In this document: positions 1 to 8,773 of the stretch, in pieces
Numbering within the stretch: the stretch's first letter is position 1
Layout: every line of letters starts with the position of its first letter
Assembly: GCA_964344175.1 (NCBI GenBank)
Contig: CAYFMI010000005.1
Location: forward strand, 11,133 to 75,132
From: NIOZ-UU35 sp964344175
GTDB taxonomy: Bacteria; Chloroflexota; Anaerolineae; Anaerolineales; UBA11858
DNA length: 64,000 nucleotides
Direction of reading: 5' to 3'
Position numbers and translations under genes: made by a program
The notes under the pieces: generated by a model
Seen by the model: only the letters and a program-made list of their open reading frames with translations
What the model was told of the DNA's origin: nothing
Database searches by the model: none

Positions 1-1
1 G

Positions 2-382
2 GACACAATTTTCTACGAGCAATCCAGCAGTGATGAATTATATGTCATCACCCAGGGGGAAGTCGATATTCTTATCAATCCTTCACTTGTGAGCAGGGAC
101 CCCACCGATCAAGCAGAATTGATAACAATTGCGACACTGCGGCGCGGCCAGTCTTTTGGCGAAATTGCTTTGGTAGATCAGGGATTGCGTTCTGCCACAG
201 CCAGAGCTGCGCACGATAATACCAGTCTATTGGTCATTGGCAGTGATGACTTGAAACATCTCTGTGAAACCTACCCTCAACTAGGCTACCAACTTATGTA
301 TAATCTGGCGGCAGATCTGTCCTTAAAAATACGCAATACAGACCTACGCATTCGAGAAGAATTACTCTATAGTCGGAAATAG
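2..382 (+). CDS. Cyclic nucleotide-binding (CNBD) domain protein, C-terminal part only
   Basis: The reading frame is open from the left edge of the window, so the true start lies outside it. The visible 126 residues contain a beta-roll typical of cNMP-binding domains, with the phosphate-binding-cassette pattern RRGQSFGEIALVDQGLRSAT (residues about 43-62 of the visible part), where the FGE-A-L...RSA signature is what normally contacts the cyclic nucleotide phosphate. The protein ends about 55 residues after the cassette, with a helical tail and no helix-turn-helix, so it is unlike a CRP-family transcription factor at this end. Whatever domain precedes the CNBD is not visible. A GTG at 89 would be an internal start and would remove the first strands, so I do not use it. 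Confidence 0.75.
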   Translation, partial: DTIFYEQSSSDELYVITQGEVDILINPSLVSRDPTDQAELITIATLRRGQSFGEIALVDQGLRSATARAAHDNTSLLVIGSDDLKHLCETYPQLGYQLMYNLAADLSLKIRNTDLRIREELLYSRK

Positions 383-782
383 TTTTTAGGATTCGGCAAT
401 TCGAAATCATATCATCCACATGTCACAAGTGCCGGGGATTTTTCCCGAAGCGTGTAAATCTTAATGAAGGCTTCTGAATTGTACTCTTCTCTGCTTTCAA
501 GGAGAAAAACAGCGAAAGAATAAAGAATTCATAAAAGCCTCTCTTGTTCTCTTGACCTTACTATTCCGTACTTGTAGAATCAAATACTGTACTGGTTTGG
601 GGTGGTCGCGCAAGAAAAAGCAATTCAATCTCTTTACAGCGGCTACCTAGAATTTTCCAGAAACGCCTGAAAGGAAATCTCAACCGTACGAAAGGAGGCA
701 TTCTGCATATAGAGCGCGATATAAGCTATCTGTCTTACCGAAGTCAACATCCATCTATCATTCTTTCCGAGGAGGAAGAAGT
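383..782 (+). other. 400-bp intergenic region upstream of the liv operon
   Basis: No convincing ORF or RNA gene is seen. It holds a strong candidate promoter at 552-580 and, at its end, the GAGGAGGA ribosome binding site of the substrate-binding protein gene. The implied 5' leader is about 190 nt; I found no known riboswitch in it. Confidence 0.5.
552..580 (+). promoter_or_regulatory. Sigma-70-type promoter for the liv operon
   Basis: TTGACC at 552-557 and TAGAAT at 575-580 are separated by exactly 17 bp. This is the only near-consensus pair in the gap ahead of the substrate-binding protein gene. Predicted start of transcription is near 587. Confidence 0.55.
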
Positions 783-1988
783 ATGACAAAGCGTAATTTA
801 GTTATTTTTGGGTTGCTGGTTGCTGCCAGCATGGTTTTGGCCGCTTGCGGCGGCTCCCAGTATGAATGTGACGACCCCATTGGCTGTGTAACCTATGGCC
901 CCGATGAACCCATTCGCATTGCGTCTGCGCTGGTGATCTCCGGCCCAAACACTGACCTGGGGACCGACTCGCAGTATGGTGTAGAGATCGCCATTGACTT
1001 CCGCGGCGAACTGTTGGGTCATAGCATCGAACTTCAGGCCGAAGATGATGGTTGCTCCGCTGAGGGCGGTCAGTCCGCCGGTCAGAAGATCGTCTCCGAC
1101 CCCACCATCGTTGCCGTGGTTGGCACAAGCTGCTCCGGCGCTGGCGTTCCCATGTCTGAGGTTATGTCTGAGGCTGGCTATGCAATGGTCTCCCCCTCCA
1201 ACACTGCCCCTGCGCTGACCGATCCCGAAAGCGCCTGGAATCCCGGCTACCTGCGTACCGCTCACAACGACCAGGTTCAGGGGAAAGCAATGGCTGAGTT
1301 CGCCTACAACGTTCTGGGCGTATCCACCGCTGCTGCCATCCATGATGGCGACCCCTACACCGAAGGTCTTGCGGCTGTATTTGCGGCCTCCTTCGAAGAA
1401 ATTGGCGGCACTATTGTTGAGTTCACCGCTGTCAACAAGGGTGACACCGATATGCGCCCCGTGCTCTCCGCGGTTGCGGCTGCTGGCCCGCCCGAATTCC
1501 TGTACTACCCGGTCTTCACCGCTGAGGGCGGTTTCCTGACCAAGCAGGCCAAAGAGGTCTCCGGTCTCGAAGAAACCATCCTGGCTGCGGCCGATGGCAT
1601 GATCTCCGACGCTGCCATTGAGGCAGTGGGTGAAGCTGGCGAAGGCATGTACTTCTCCGGCCCCGATCTGTCCTTCTCCGGCGGAATCTATGACGATTTC
1701 GTTGCCAAGTACGAAGAGAAATACGGCTCCACTCCGGTTTCGGTCTTCCACGCCCATGCCTTTGATGCGGCCAACATGATCTTCGACTGCATCGAAGAAG
1801 TTGCTGTTGCCGAAGATGATGGCACCGTTCACGTTGGTCGCCAGGCTCTGCGCACCTGCCTGTACGCCACTTCTGGCTACGAGGGCATCACCGGTACGCT
1901 AACCTGTAATGAATATGGTGACTGCGCCGACCCGAAGATCTCGGTATCGCAACTTAACAGCGGCGCCTACGAGCGGATTTGGCCCTAA
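783..1988 (+). CDS. livK: Branched-chain amino acid/amide ABC transporter substrate-binding lipoprotein
   Basis: 401 residues. A lipoprotein signal peptide is clear: basic N-terminus, hydrophobic core and an LAAC lipobox with Cys22 as the lipidated residue. The mature part matches the periplasmic-binding-protein type I fold of the LivJ/LivK/AmiC family (ISGPNTDLGTDSQYGVEIA near the start, then VVGTSCSGAGVP and SPSNTAPALT in the ligand cleft region). It is the first gene of a five-gene transporter set on the same strand, with ribosome site GAGGAGGA 5 bases before ATG. GC content and codon bias are higher than in the following permease genes, as usual for an abundant exported protein. A terminator-like hairpin separates it from livH, which should give more of this protein than of the membrane subunits. 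Ligand cannot be told from sequence; urea, amides or branched-chain amino acids are all possible. Confidence 0.88.
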   Translation: MTKRNLVIFGLLVAASMVLAACGGSQYECDDPIGCVTYGPDEPIRIASALVISGPNTDLGTDSQYGVEIAIDFRGELLGHSIELQAEDDGCSAEGGQSAGQKIVSDPTIVAVVGTSCSGAGVPMSEVMSEAGYAMVSPSNTAPALTDPESAWNPGYLRTAHNDQVQGKAMAEFAYNVLGVSTAAAIHDGDPYTEGLAAVFAASFEEIGGTIVEFTAVNKGDTDMRPVLSAVAAAGPPEFLYYPVFTAEGGFLTKQAKEVSGLEETILAAADGMISDAAIEAVGEAGEGMYFSGPDLSFSGGIYDDFVAKYEEKYGSTPVSVFHAHAFDAANMIFDCIEEVAVAEDDGTVHVGRQALRTCLYATSGYEGITGTLTCNEYGDCADPKISVSQLNSGAYERIWP

Positions 1989-2029
1989 GCCTAAACTTAC
2001 CGATAGCAAACAAATAAACCGTTAATGCG

Positions 2030-2067
2030 GGGATGGGTTCGAGTTGAACACCGAACCCATCCCTTTT
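2030..2067 (+). terminator. Partial terminator/stabilising hairpin between livK and livH
   Basis: GGGATGGGTTCG (2030-2041) pairs perfectly with CGAACCCATCCC (2052-2063) around a 10-nt loop and is followed by TTTTGT. The short U run suggests a leaky terminator or an mRNA 3'-end stabiliser that lowers expression of the downstream permease genes. Confidence 0.7.
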
Positions 2068-2092
2068 GTAAAAAAGGAAGAGGAGAGACTCC

Positions 2093-3154
2093 ATGCTACG
2101 ACGCTTGCAAGATGTTGACATCCTTGATCTCGTGCTGTGGGTTTTCCGCGCAGTTATTATTATCATTGTCGTTTGGGGAACAATTGCTACGCTGATTGAA
2201 AACCCCTATCCAGCTCAAACTTGGACAGAGACCATCGTCGCGGGGATTGCTCAAGGCAGTCTGTACGCCCTGATCGCCATCGGGTATACCCTGGTCTACG
2301 GTGTCCTTTTCATGATTAACTTTGCCCACGGTGAGTTCTTTATGTCGGGCATCATGACGGCGACCATTTTCATTGCTCAACCCATGGGCGAATCGGGCTT
2401 CTTAGATCAATACCCGATCATTAGCATATTGATTATCACCATTGTTACCATGCTTATTTCAATAGGGATTGCCCTACTTACCGAGCGAGTTGCCTACCGC
2501 CCCCTTCGCAAAGCCCCCCGTCTAGTTCCTCTCATTACAGCCATCGGGGCTTCTTTTTTCTGGCAATATTTTTTCCGTGGTTTATACGGCTCCGAAGTAA
2601 AACCCTTTCCCCAGATTCAGGCCCTGGCTGGCAAAGTATCGCTTGGAGGGCTTGAAATATTAAAAACCCATATCGTGGTCATTGTCGCCGCGATTTTAAT
2701 GTTGATTGGTCTTTACACCTTTGTTATGAAAACAAAAACCGGCAAATCTATCCGTGCCGTTGCTGAAAACAAAGATGTCGCTGCGCTGATGGGAATTGAT
2801 GTTGACAAAGCAGTATCCATTACTTTTGCTATGGGGGCAGCCATGGCAGGGATCGCCGGTGTACTCTATGCAATTGTTTTCCGGCAGGTTCACTTCTTCA
2901 TGGGGTTCATTCCTGGGATTAAAGCCTTCACCGCCGCAGTCTTGGGCGGCATTGGTAGTGTACCCGGTGCAGCGCTTGGTGGATTATTCCTGGGGATGTT
3001 CGAATCCGTCGGACCGGGGCTCTTCTTGGAAGGGCTTGGGATACCCGCTCCACATCAATTAAAAGATGTAATCGCCTTCACCATGCTCGTTTTGGTACTT
3101 ATTTTCCGCCCACAGGGCATTATCGGCGAGCGCCTCTCCGAAGAGAAAGCATAG
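2093..3154 (+). CDS. livH: Branched-chain amino acid ABC transporter permease LivH
   Basis: 353 residues, integral membrane protein of the LivH family. After an extra N-terminal membrane helix (about residues 10-35) comes the family hallmark GSLYALIAIGYTLVYGVLFM followed by INFAHGEFFM, then several hydrophobic helices and, in the second half, the permease coupling-loop region AALMGIDVDKAVSITFAMGA. The C-terminal LIFRPQGIIGE is also typical. Length is somewhat above the usual 290-310 because of the N-terminal helix. The ribosome site AAGAGGAGAG precedes the ATG. It forms the transmembrane channel together with the next gene, which begins on the base after its stop codon. Confidence 0.9.
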   Translation: MLRRLQDVDILDLVLWVFRAVIIIIVVWGTIATLIENPYPAQTWTETIVAGIAQGSLYALIAIGYTLVYGVLFMINFAHGEFFMSGIMTATIFIAQPMGESGFLDQYPIISILIITIVTMLISIGIALLTERVAYRPLRKAPRLVPLITAIGASFFWQYFFRGLYGSEVKPFPQIQALAGKVSLGGLEILKTHIVVIVAAILMLIGLYTFVMKTKTGKSIRAVAENKDVAALMGIDVDKAVSITFAMGAAMAGIAGVLYAIVFRQVHFFMGFIPGIKAFTAAVLGGIGSVPGAALGGLFLGMFESVGPGLFLEGLGIPAPHQLKDVIAFTMLVLVLIFRPQGIIGERLSEEKA

Positions 3155-4837
3155 GTGGCTGAAATGAATTCAAAAACAACCTTTGATCTAAAAAATGCCA
3201 CGCAATATGGCCTGCTGGCCGGGTTAGTTTCTCTGGCCTTGGGCGTCATTGGATTTCTCGCCTTACTAGCGGAACGCGCGCTCATCCATAATCTCTTCAC
3301 GATGGGTCACCTTTTCCTATTTGCGGCTCCGGTCAGCTTGGCCTTTGTGGCAGCCAGCAAAGTGATGAATGAAAGCAAAGGAAAAGCTTTGGCATATGGT
3401 GCTTTTATTGGCGCAATCTCCGCCATACCGCTTATTTTCCTGGCTTTCCTGGCAGTATCCTTCAACATTCGTCAATTCTTGGTCAATGTTTCTCCTGAGC
3501 TAGTCAACTTGGTTACCTTTGGTCAGGGGACAATCATTGGCAGCCTGATTCTCATTGGTGTTGCTGGTATGTTAGGTTTTGCGGCTGCTGGAATTCGCAC
3601 ACTAAACGATGAAATTCGCCAACCGCTTATTACCGGCTTCGCCTGGGTTATTTTTACAGGAACATTTTCAGAAATTTTACTCAGCCGCCTGCGGAGTTTC
3701 TTTGGCCGAGGATTCACCAAACTGATATTCTCCGGCGAGGCACTCAACCCATTGTTTGCAGCCCCTCTCTTCGTGACTGTCGCAATATTAGCCTGGCAGA
3801 TCAACAAACGAAAAGCTGAAAAAGAAACCAGGGCAGATACAGTTTCCCCCGCCCGACAGCAAAACATTCAGAGAATTCGCCTGGCTTTGGGTGTCGTCTT
3901 GTTATTGATATTACCCCTGTTATTAGGCACTTATCTCACAGAAGTCATTAACAACGTGGGCCTCTATGTGCTGATGGGATTAGGACTGAATATTGTTGTT
4001 GGCTTTGCCGGTTTGCTCGACCTGGGCTACGTGGCATTTTTTGCTATTGGGGCCTATGTCATGGGCATTCTGACTTCCGAAGGACATCTTGGGCTTGGTT
4101 TCACTTTCTGGACTGCACTGCCTTTTTCAGTACTTGCCGCGACACTCTTCGGTATTGTGTTGGGCATTCCTGTACTGCGCATGCGCGGTGACTACCTCGC
4201 TATCGTTACATTGGGCTTTGGTGAAATCATTCGCATCTTGGCACTATCCGATATGCTCAAGCCCTTTATAGGTGGTGCACAAGGTGTACTTCAAATCCCC
4301 AAACCCAGCATAGCTGGGTTTGATCTGGTCAAGCCTGAACCACTCTATTACATTATCCTTATTGGAGTGCTACTTGCCGCCTTCATAGCCTGGCGTTTAC
4401 GCGACTCCCGGCTGGGCCGCCAATGGATGGCTATGCGAGAAGATGAAGATGTTGCCGAAGCAATGGGCATCAATCTGGTCAACACGAAACTGTTGGCGTT
4501 TGCTACCGGCGCTGCATTCTCAGGTTTGGCTGGAGCAATTTTTGCCAGCAAATTAACCTCAATCTTCCCCCATAGTTTCAACCTGATTGTTTCGATCAAC
4601 GTACTCTCGCTAATTATTGTGGGCGGTATCGGTAGCCTTCCCGGCGTTGTCGTCGGTGCGCTGATCTTGGTTGGCCTACCCGAATTATTACGTGAATTCG
4701 CTGAACATCGTATGCTTATGTACGGTGTACTCTTGATCTTCATGATGCTTGCCCGTCCCGAGGGGTTTTGGCCTTCGGCCACAATCAGGCGTGAGCTTCA
4801 TGCGCACGAAGAACAAGAACTGGCCAGCGGCGATTAG
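3155..4837 (+). CDS. livM: Branched-chain amino acid ABC transporter permease LivM with long N-terminal membrane extension
   Basis: 560 residues. The C-terminal half is a standard LivM permease (LYVLMGLGLNIVVGFAGLLD followed by LGYVAFFAIGAYV, later LRMRGDYLAIVTLGFGEIIR and ARPEGFWPS at the end). The first roughly 250 residues are extra: they contain about six hydrophobic segments (for example LLAGLVSLALGVIGFLALLA and GTIIGSLILIGVAGMLGFAA) that are not part of the usual 300-430 residue LivM. The start used is a GTG abutting the livH stop; an ATG at 3164 is an alternative that shortens the protein by three residues. Both depend on translational coupling to livH. The extension may be a duplicated or recruited membrane domain; its role is unknown. 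Confidence 0.85.
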   Translation: MAEMNSKTTFDLKNATQYGLLAGLVSLALGVIGFLALLAERALIHNLFTMGHLFLFAAPVSLAFVAASKVMNESKGKALAYGAFIGAISAIPLIFLAFLAVSFNIRQFLVNVSPELVNLVTFGQGTIIGSLILIGVAGMLGFAAAGIRTLNDEIRQPLITGFAWVIFTGTFSEILLSRLRSFFGRGFTKLIFSGEALNPLFAAPLFVTVAILAWQINKRKAEKETRADTVSPARQQNIQRIRLALGVVLLLILPLLLGTYLTEVINNVGLYVLMGLGLNIVVGFAGLLDLGYVAFFAIGAYVMGILTSEGHLGLGFTFWTALPFSVLAATLFGIVLGIPVLRMRGDYLAIVTLGFGEIIRILALSDMLKPFIGGAQGVLQIPKPSIAGFDLVKPEPLYYIILIGVLLAAFIAWRLRDSRLGRQWMAMREDEDVAEAMGINLVNTKLLAFATGAAFSGLAGAIFASKLTSIFPHSFNLIVSINVLSLIIVGGIGSLPGVVVGALILVGLPELLREFAEHRMLMYGVLLIFMMLARPEGFWPSATIRRELHAHEEQELASGD

Positions 4838-4863
4838 TAGTTCATCAACGAGAGGAAATCACC

Positions 4864-5679
4864 ATGCTAGTTTTATCTACAAAAGGTGTAACCAAACAAT
4901 TTGGCGGTCTCGTAGCAGTCAATCAATTTGATTTTGATCTGCCCGAGGGGAAAATCGTCAGCATCATCGGCCCCAACGGCGCTGGAAAAACAACCTTCTT
5001 CAATTGCATCACGGGGTTTTATATCATCGACGAAGGCACTATCGAATTTGACGGCAAAGTGATCAGCAGCGGCAAATCAGAACGTGGTTCTCAAATTGGG
5101 CATGTTCACCGCCGCCCAGACCAAATTACCCAGATGGGCATTGCCCGCACTTACCAAAATATTCGCTTGTTCTCGAACATGACTGCGATTGAAAATATCT
5201 TGGTCGGGCGTGAACGGCATTTCAAAACTCACTGGGCAGAATCCATTATCCGAACAAAAAGGGTCGTAGCAGAAGAAGCCGAAGCCCTTGAAGATGCTAT
5301 TCGCATTTTGAATTTTGTTGGTCTACAAGGCTTAGGCGATCAGCTAGCCACGAACCTGCCCTATGGTGCTCAACGCCGCTTGGAAATTGCCCGCGCATTG
5401 GCGAACAAACCCAAGCTCTTGTTGCTGGATGAACCCACAGCCGGGATGAATCCAAACGAAACTGCTGAGATGATGCGCTTTATCTTGCACTTGCGTGACG
5501 AGTTGGGTATTACCATTCTGCTCATTGAGCACGACATGAAAGTGGTCATGGGCATCAGCGAAGATATTTCTGTGATGGACTTCGGTATGAAAATTGCCGA
5601 GGGTACCCCGGCACAAATTCAGGGCAACCCTCGAGTTATCGAAGCCTATTTAGGACGCGGCGCAGCCGCACAAGCTTAA
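4864..5679 (+). CDS. livG: Branched-chain amino acid ABC transporter ATPase LivG
   Basis: 271 residues, cytoplasmic ATPase subunit. Walker A is GPNGAGKT (residues 36-43), the signature motif has the LivG form NLPYGAQRRLEIARAL, and Walker B is LLLLDEPTAGMN, with the switch histidine in LLIEHDMKVVM. Ribosome site GAGAGGAAA lies just before ATG. A short insert after the Q-loop region (SSGKSERGSQIGHVHRRPDQ) is longer than in well-known LivG proteins. Together with LivF it powers the LivHM channel. Confidence 0.92.
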   Translation: MLVLSTKGVTKQFGGLVAVNQFDFDLPEGKIVSIIGPNGAGKTTFFNCITGFYIIDEGTIEFDGKVISSGKSERGSQIGHVHRRPDQITQMGIARTYQNIRLFSNMTAIENILVGRERHFKTHWAESIIRTKRVVAEEAEALEDAIRILNFVGLQGLGDQLATNLPYGAQRRLEIARALANKPKLLLLDEPTAGMNPNETAEMMRFILHLRDELGITILLIEHDMKVVMGISEDISVMDFGMKIAEGTPAQIQGNPRVIEAYLGRGAAAQA

Positions 5680-5693
5680 TGAGAGAGTGACCT

Positions 5694-6407
5694 ATGGCAA
5701 TGCTTGAAGTCAAAGATATTCACGCCTATTACGGCAACATCCAAGCGCTACGCGGCATATCCATCACTGTTGAAGAGGGCGAAATCGTCACGCTCATTGG
5801 AGCCAACGGCGCCGGAAAAACAACCACACTCCGCGCCATCAGCCGCTTGATTCATCTCCGAGAAGGCAACATCAGCCTCGATGGACAAGATCTTTCCACC
5901 TTCAAAGCCCACGAGTTGGTATACAAAGGTGTGGCTATGGTTCCGGAAGGCCGCGGCATTTTCGCGCGACTGACTGTGGCCGAAAACCTGGATATGGGGG
6001 CCTATTCTCGTGAAGATACTGCCGGTATTCAACAAGATCTCGAACGCGTCTTCAAACTTTTCCCCCGCTTAAAAGAACGCCGCATGCAGGTTGCCGGTAC
6101 GTTATCCGGCGGCGAGCAGCAGATGTTAGCAACTGGGCGTGCCTTAATGGCACGCCCCCGTTTGATGCTGATGGATGAGCCTTCGATGGGCCTCGCGCCG
6201 ATCTTGGTCGAGGGCATTTTCGATACCATTAAAGAGATCAATGCTGAGGGGACAACCATTCTATTGGTTGAGCAAAATGCAACCATGGCATTACAAATTG
6301 CCAATCGCGGCTATGTGCTGCAAACTGGCGAGATTGTCTTGCATGATACCGCCGACAAACTTCGTAAGAACGAAATGGTTCAAAAAGCCTATCTTGGCAT
6401 AGAGTGA
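5694..6407 (+). CDS. livF: Branched-chain amino acid ABC transporter ATPase LivF
   Basis: 237 residues. Walker A GANGAGKT (36-43), signature LSGGEQQMLATGRALM, Walker B LMLMDEPSMGLAP and the switch region LLVEQNATMAL identify the LivF subunit, and the length is normal. It starts 14 bases after the livG stop and is the last gene of the transporter operon; a strong terminator follows. Confidence 0.93.
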   Translation: MAMLEVKDIHAYYGNIQALRGISITVEEGEIVTLIGANGAGKTTTLRAISRLIHLREGNISLDGQDLSTFKAHELVYKGVAMVPEGRGIFARLTVAENLDMGAYSREDTAGIQQDLERVFKLFPRLKERRMQVAGTLSGGEQQMLATGRALMARPRLMLMDEPSMGLAPILVEGIFDTIKEINAEGTTILLVEQNATMALQIANRGYVLQTGEIVLHDTADKLRKNEMVQKAYLGIE

Positions 6408-6424
6408 TCGGCCCAATTTACCGA

Positions 6425-6475
6425 TATCAAAAAGCGCAGTGGTGGTAGAATACCATCTCACTGCGCTTTTTGATA
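6425..6475 (+). terminator. Terminator of the liv operon
   Basis: A 17-bp perfect inverted repeat, TATCAAAAAGCGCAGTG (6425-6441) and its complement (6459-6475), ends in a T-rich right arm (CTTTTTGATA). The A-rich left arm makes it potentially bidirectional. Confidence 0.85.
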
Positions 6476-6479
6476 TACT
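6471..6479 (+). promoter_or_regulatory. Possible extended -10 promoter for the cyclodeaminase-like gene
   Basis: TGATATACT is an extended -10 element (TGn plus TATACT at 6474-6479) that overlaps the end of the terminator stem. No good -35 is seen. Predicted start of transcription is near 6486, about 70 nt before the GTG start. Confidence 0.35.
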
Positions 6480-6558
6480 CAGGTTAGCAGTGATTCGCCC
6501 AGTATTTTGGGCTTTTTCCTCGCACCAAAACGAATTTAGTTCATATCAGGAGCCTCTT

Positions 6559-7545
6559 GTGTTCATTCTAAACGCATCTGAAGTACGTAAGGCTCTCCCT
6601 ATGGAAGGGGCCATTGCAGCAATGAAGCAGGCCTTTGGCGCGCTCTCCGCGGGGCAAGCGGCAGTGCCGCTGCGCGGGCGGCTTCCTGTGGACGCCCACC
6701 AGGGCGTTACGCTGTTAATGCCTGCCTATGTTCAAGCCGACAACAACGAAGCTATGGCAATCAAAGTTGTCTCGATATTTCCTAATAACCAAAAGCGCAG
6801 TATCCCCACCATCCACGCTGCAGTGCTCGTACTAGACGCCGTGACAGGAGCGCCTCAGGCCCTCCTGGAAGGCGGCGCTTTGACAGCCATACGCACCGGC
6901 GCGGCTTCGGGAGCGGCTACAGATCTGCTCGCCCGGCAGGATTGCAAAAACGCAGCCATCTTTGGCACCGGTGTCCAGGGGCGCACCCAGCTCGAAGCCG
7001 TATGCACTGCCCGTAAAATCGAAACCGCCTGGGTATATGATCTCGACACAGCCCGAACGCAATCGTTCATTGCCGAAATGGCCGGAAAGGGGGGCATACC
7101 GAATGATCTGCGGGCAGCGACATCACCCGAAGAAGCTGCCGCCAATGCCGATATTATCTGTGCAGCGACGACATCTACAAAGCCCGTCTTCCCCAATGAA
7201 GCTGTGCGGCCCGGAACCCACATCAATGGTGTAGGCTCTTACGCCCTGGAGATGGTCGAGATTCATCCAAAGATAGCCGGACGAGCAACTGTATTCGTTG
7301 ATTCGCGCCCGGCTGCCCTCGAAGAAGCCGGCGAACTGGTCGCTGCCATCCAACAAAATTTGCTCACGCCGGAAGAACTCACCGAACTCGGCACTGTTGT
7401 CAATCACCAGATTTCTGGGCGCACATCACAGGGTGAAATCACATTCTTCAAATCGGTCGGCGTAGCCGTACAGGATGCTATGGCCGCACAATTGGTCATT
7501 AGAAACGCCCAAACTATGGGATTAGGGCAGAAAGTAGCCTGGTGA
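6559..7545 (+). CDS. Ornithine cyclodeaminase / mu-crystallin family protein
   Basis: 328 residues. The family features are visible in order: MAIKVVS with the substrate-binding lysine (about residue 69), LEGGALTAIRTGAASGAATD, and a Rossmann NAD(P) site AAIFGTGVQGRTQLEAV (GTGVQG at 136-141). Members act as ornithine cyclodeaminases, alanine dehydrogenases or imine reductases, so the substrate is open. The frame remains open upstream to 6439, but that stretch covers the liv terminator. I therefore use the GTG at 6559, which has AGGAG at 6550-6554 region directly upstream and gives the usual family length. The gene is probably transcribed separately from liv. Confidence 0.85.
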   Translation: MFILNASEVRKALPMEGAIAAMKQAFGALSAGQAAVPLRGRLPVDAHQGVTLLMPAYVQADNNEAMAIKVVSIFPNNQKRSIPTIHAAVLVLDAVTGAPQALLEGGALTAIRTGAASGAATDLLARQDCKNAAIFGTGVQGRTQLEAVCTARKIETAWVYDLDTARTQSFIAEMAGKGGIPNDLRAATSPEEAAANADIICAATTSTKPVFPNEAVRPGTHINGVGSYALEMVEIHPKIAGRATVFVDSRPAALEEAGELVAAIQQNLLTPEELTELGTVVNHQISGRTSQGEITFFKSVGVAVQDAMAAQLVIRNAQTMGLGQKVAW

Positions 7546-7616
7546 TGATCCAGCCCAAAATAACCACCTTGCCCCGAACGGGGAAGCCAAAACCTGACTA
7601 ATACGAACATAAAAAT

Positions 7617-8768
7617 ATGCCAACTGCTGAAATTATTACCATAGGAACTGAACTACTACTCGGCGAAACTGTTGATACCAACACCCGCTATATTGCCCGT
7701 TCTCTACGCGATGCCGGGGTAGCTTTATATCGCACATCCACCGTAGGCGACAACGAAGAGCGCATTGCCCAAATTCTTCGCGAGGGCATGCAGCGAGCAG
7801 AGATTATCATCACAACTGGCGGATTAGGACCAACGGTGGATGATCCTACCCGTGAGGCTGTTGCCCTGGCAATGGGTGCGGAAACCGAATTTCGCCCGGA
7901 ACTGTGGGAACAGATTGAGGAGCGTTTTCGACGATATGGGCGCACACCCACCGAGAACAATCGCCGTCAGGCATATGTGCCTCAGGGCGCAATTGGGGTG
8001 GAAAATGAAGTCGGTACCGCGCCTTCTTTTATCGTCGAAACCGAACACCATGCGATCATCTCACTGCCAGGCGTTCCCCGTGAAATGGAACATCTCTTGG
8101 GCAAGAAAATCATCCCCTATCTACGTGAGCGCTACAACCTGCGCGGGTTGATAAAGGCGCGTGTTTTGCACACTTCGGGCGTTGGCGAATCGGCCATCGA
8201 TGCCCGCATAGGTGATCTGGAACGGCTGACCAACCCCACGGTGGGGATGGCAGCCCACGCCGGGCAAGTGGACGTGCGCATCACCGCTAAAGCCGAATCG
8301 GAGGCCGAAGCCGATGCCTGTATCTACCAAGTTGAAGATCAACTTCGCGAGCGTCTCGGCAATTGGATTTATGGCGCGGATGAGGAAACACTAGAGGAAG
8401 TCGCTCTCAGCGTGTTGGCAAAGCGCGGCGACAACCTCACAGTAGTGGAAGCCGGCCTGGGCGGTCGGCTACTCCGCCGTTTGGCGCAGACCAACGACCC
8501 CATTTTTTTCGGGGGCGAAATATTATCGCCTCCCCCAAAAGAAACCGAGTTTGTTGAAGCCGTTCGACAAACCTGTCAAAATCATGCCCAGGCCCAGGTG
8601 TGTCTGGGGGTCATGCTCGAACCCGGTGAAACCCAACAAACCATGCACCTTGTCTTGCTAACGCCCGAGGGTGAGAACTATAAGAAACACACCTACGGTG
8701 GCCCGCCACAGATGGCCCCCTTGTGGACCGTGAATCTAAGTTTGGATTATTTACGAAAATTGGAATAA
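7617..8768 (+). CDS. cinA: CinA-like protein with a degenerate nicotinamide-nucleotide amidohydrolase domain
   Basis: 383 residues. The N-terminal MoCF-like domain is well conserved (AEIITIGTELLLGETVDTNT, then TTGGLGPTVDDPTREA), followed by the linker domain. In typical CinA/PncC proteins the C-terminal domain begins with an AESCTGG motif that supplies the nucleophilic serine for NMN deamidation. Here the equivalent stretch reads VVEAGLGGRLL, with EAGLGG at residues 278-283, so the serine, cysteine and threonine are all missing. The domain is also shorter than usual (about 110 residues). I infer that the pyrophosphatase-like half may work while the deamidase half does not. The next gene starts 5 bases after this stop, suggesting co-transcription. 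Confidence 0.85.
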   Translation: MPTAEIITIGTELLLGETVDTNTRYIARSLRDAGVALYRTSTVGDNEERIAQILREGMQRAEIIITTGGLGPTVDDPTREAVALAMGAETEFRPELWEQIEERFRRYGRTPTENNRRQAYVPQGAIGVENEVGTAPSFIVETEHHAIISLPGVPREMEHLLGKKIIPYLRERYNLRGLIKARVLHTSGVGESAIDARIGDLERLTNPTVGMAAHAGQVDVRITAKAESEAEADACIYQVEDQLRERLGNWIYGADEETLEEVALSVLAKRGDNLTVVEAGLGGRLLRRLAQTNDPIFFGGEILSPPPKETEFVEAVRQTCQNHAQAQVCLGVMLEPGETQQTMHLVLLTPEGENYKKHTYGGPPQMAPLWTVNLSLDYLRKLE

Positions 8769-8773
8769 CTCAG

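Noticed and set aside
798..1832. 344-codon open frame on the minus strand across livK
   Set aside because: It lies fully inside livK, lacks a ribosome site and has no domain pattern; it is a shadow caused by strong codon bias of livK.
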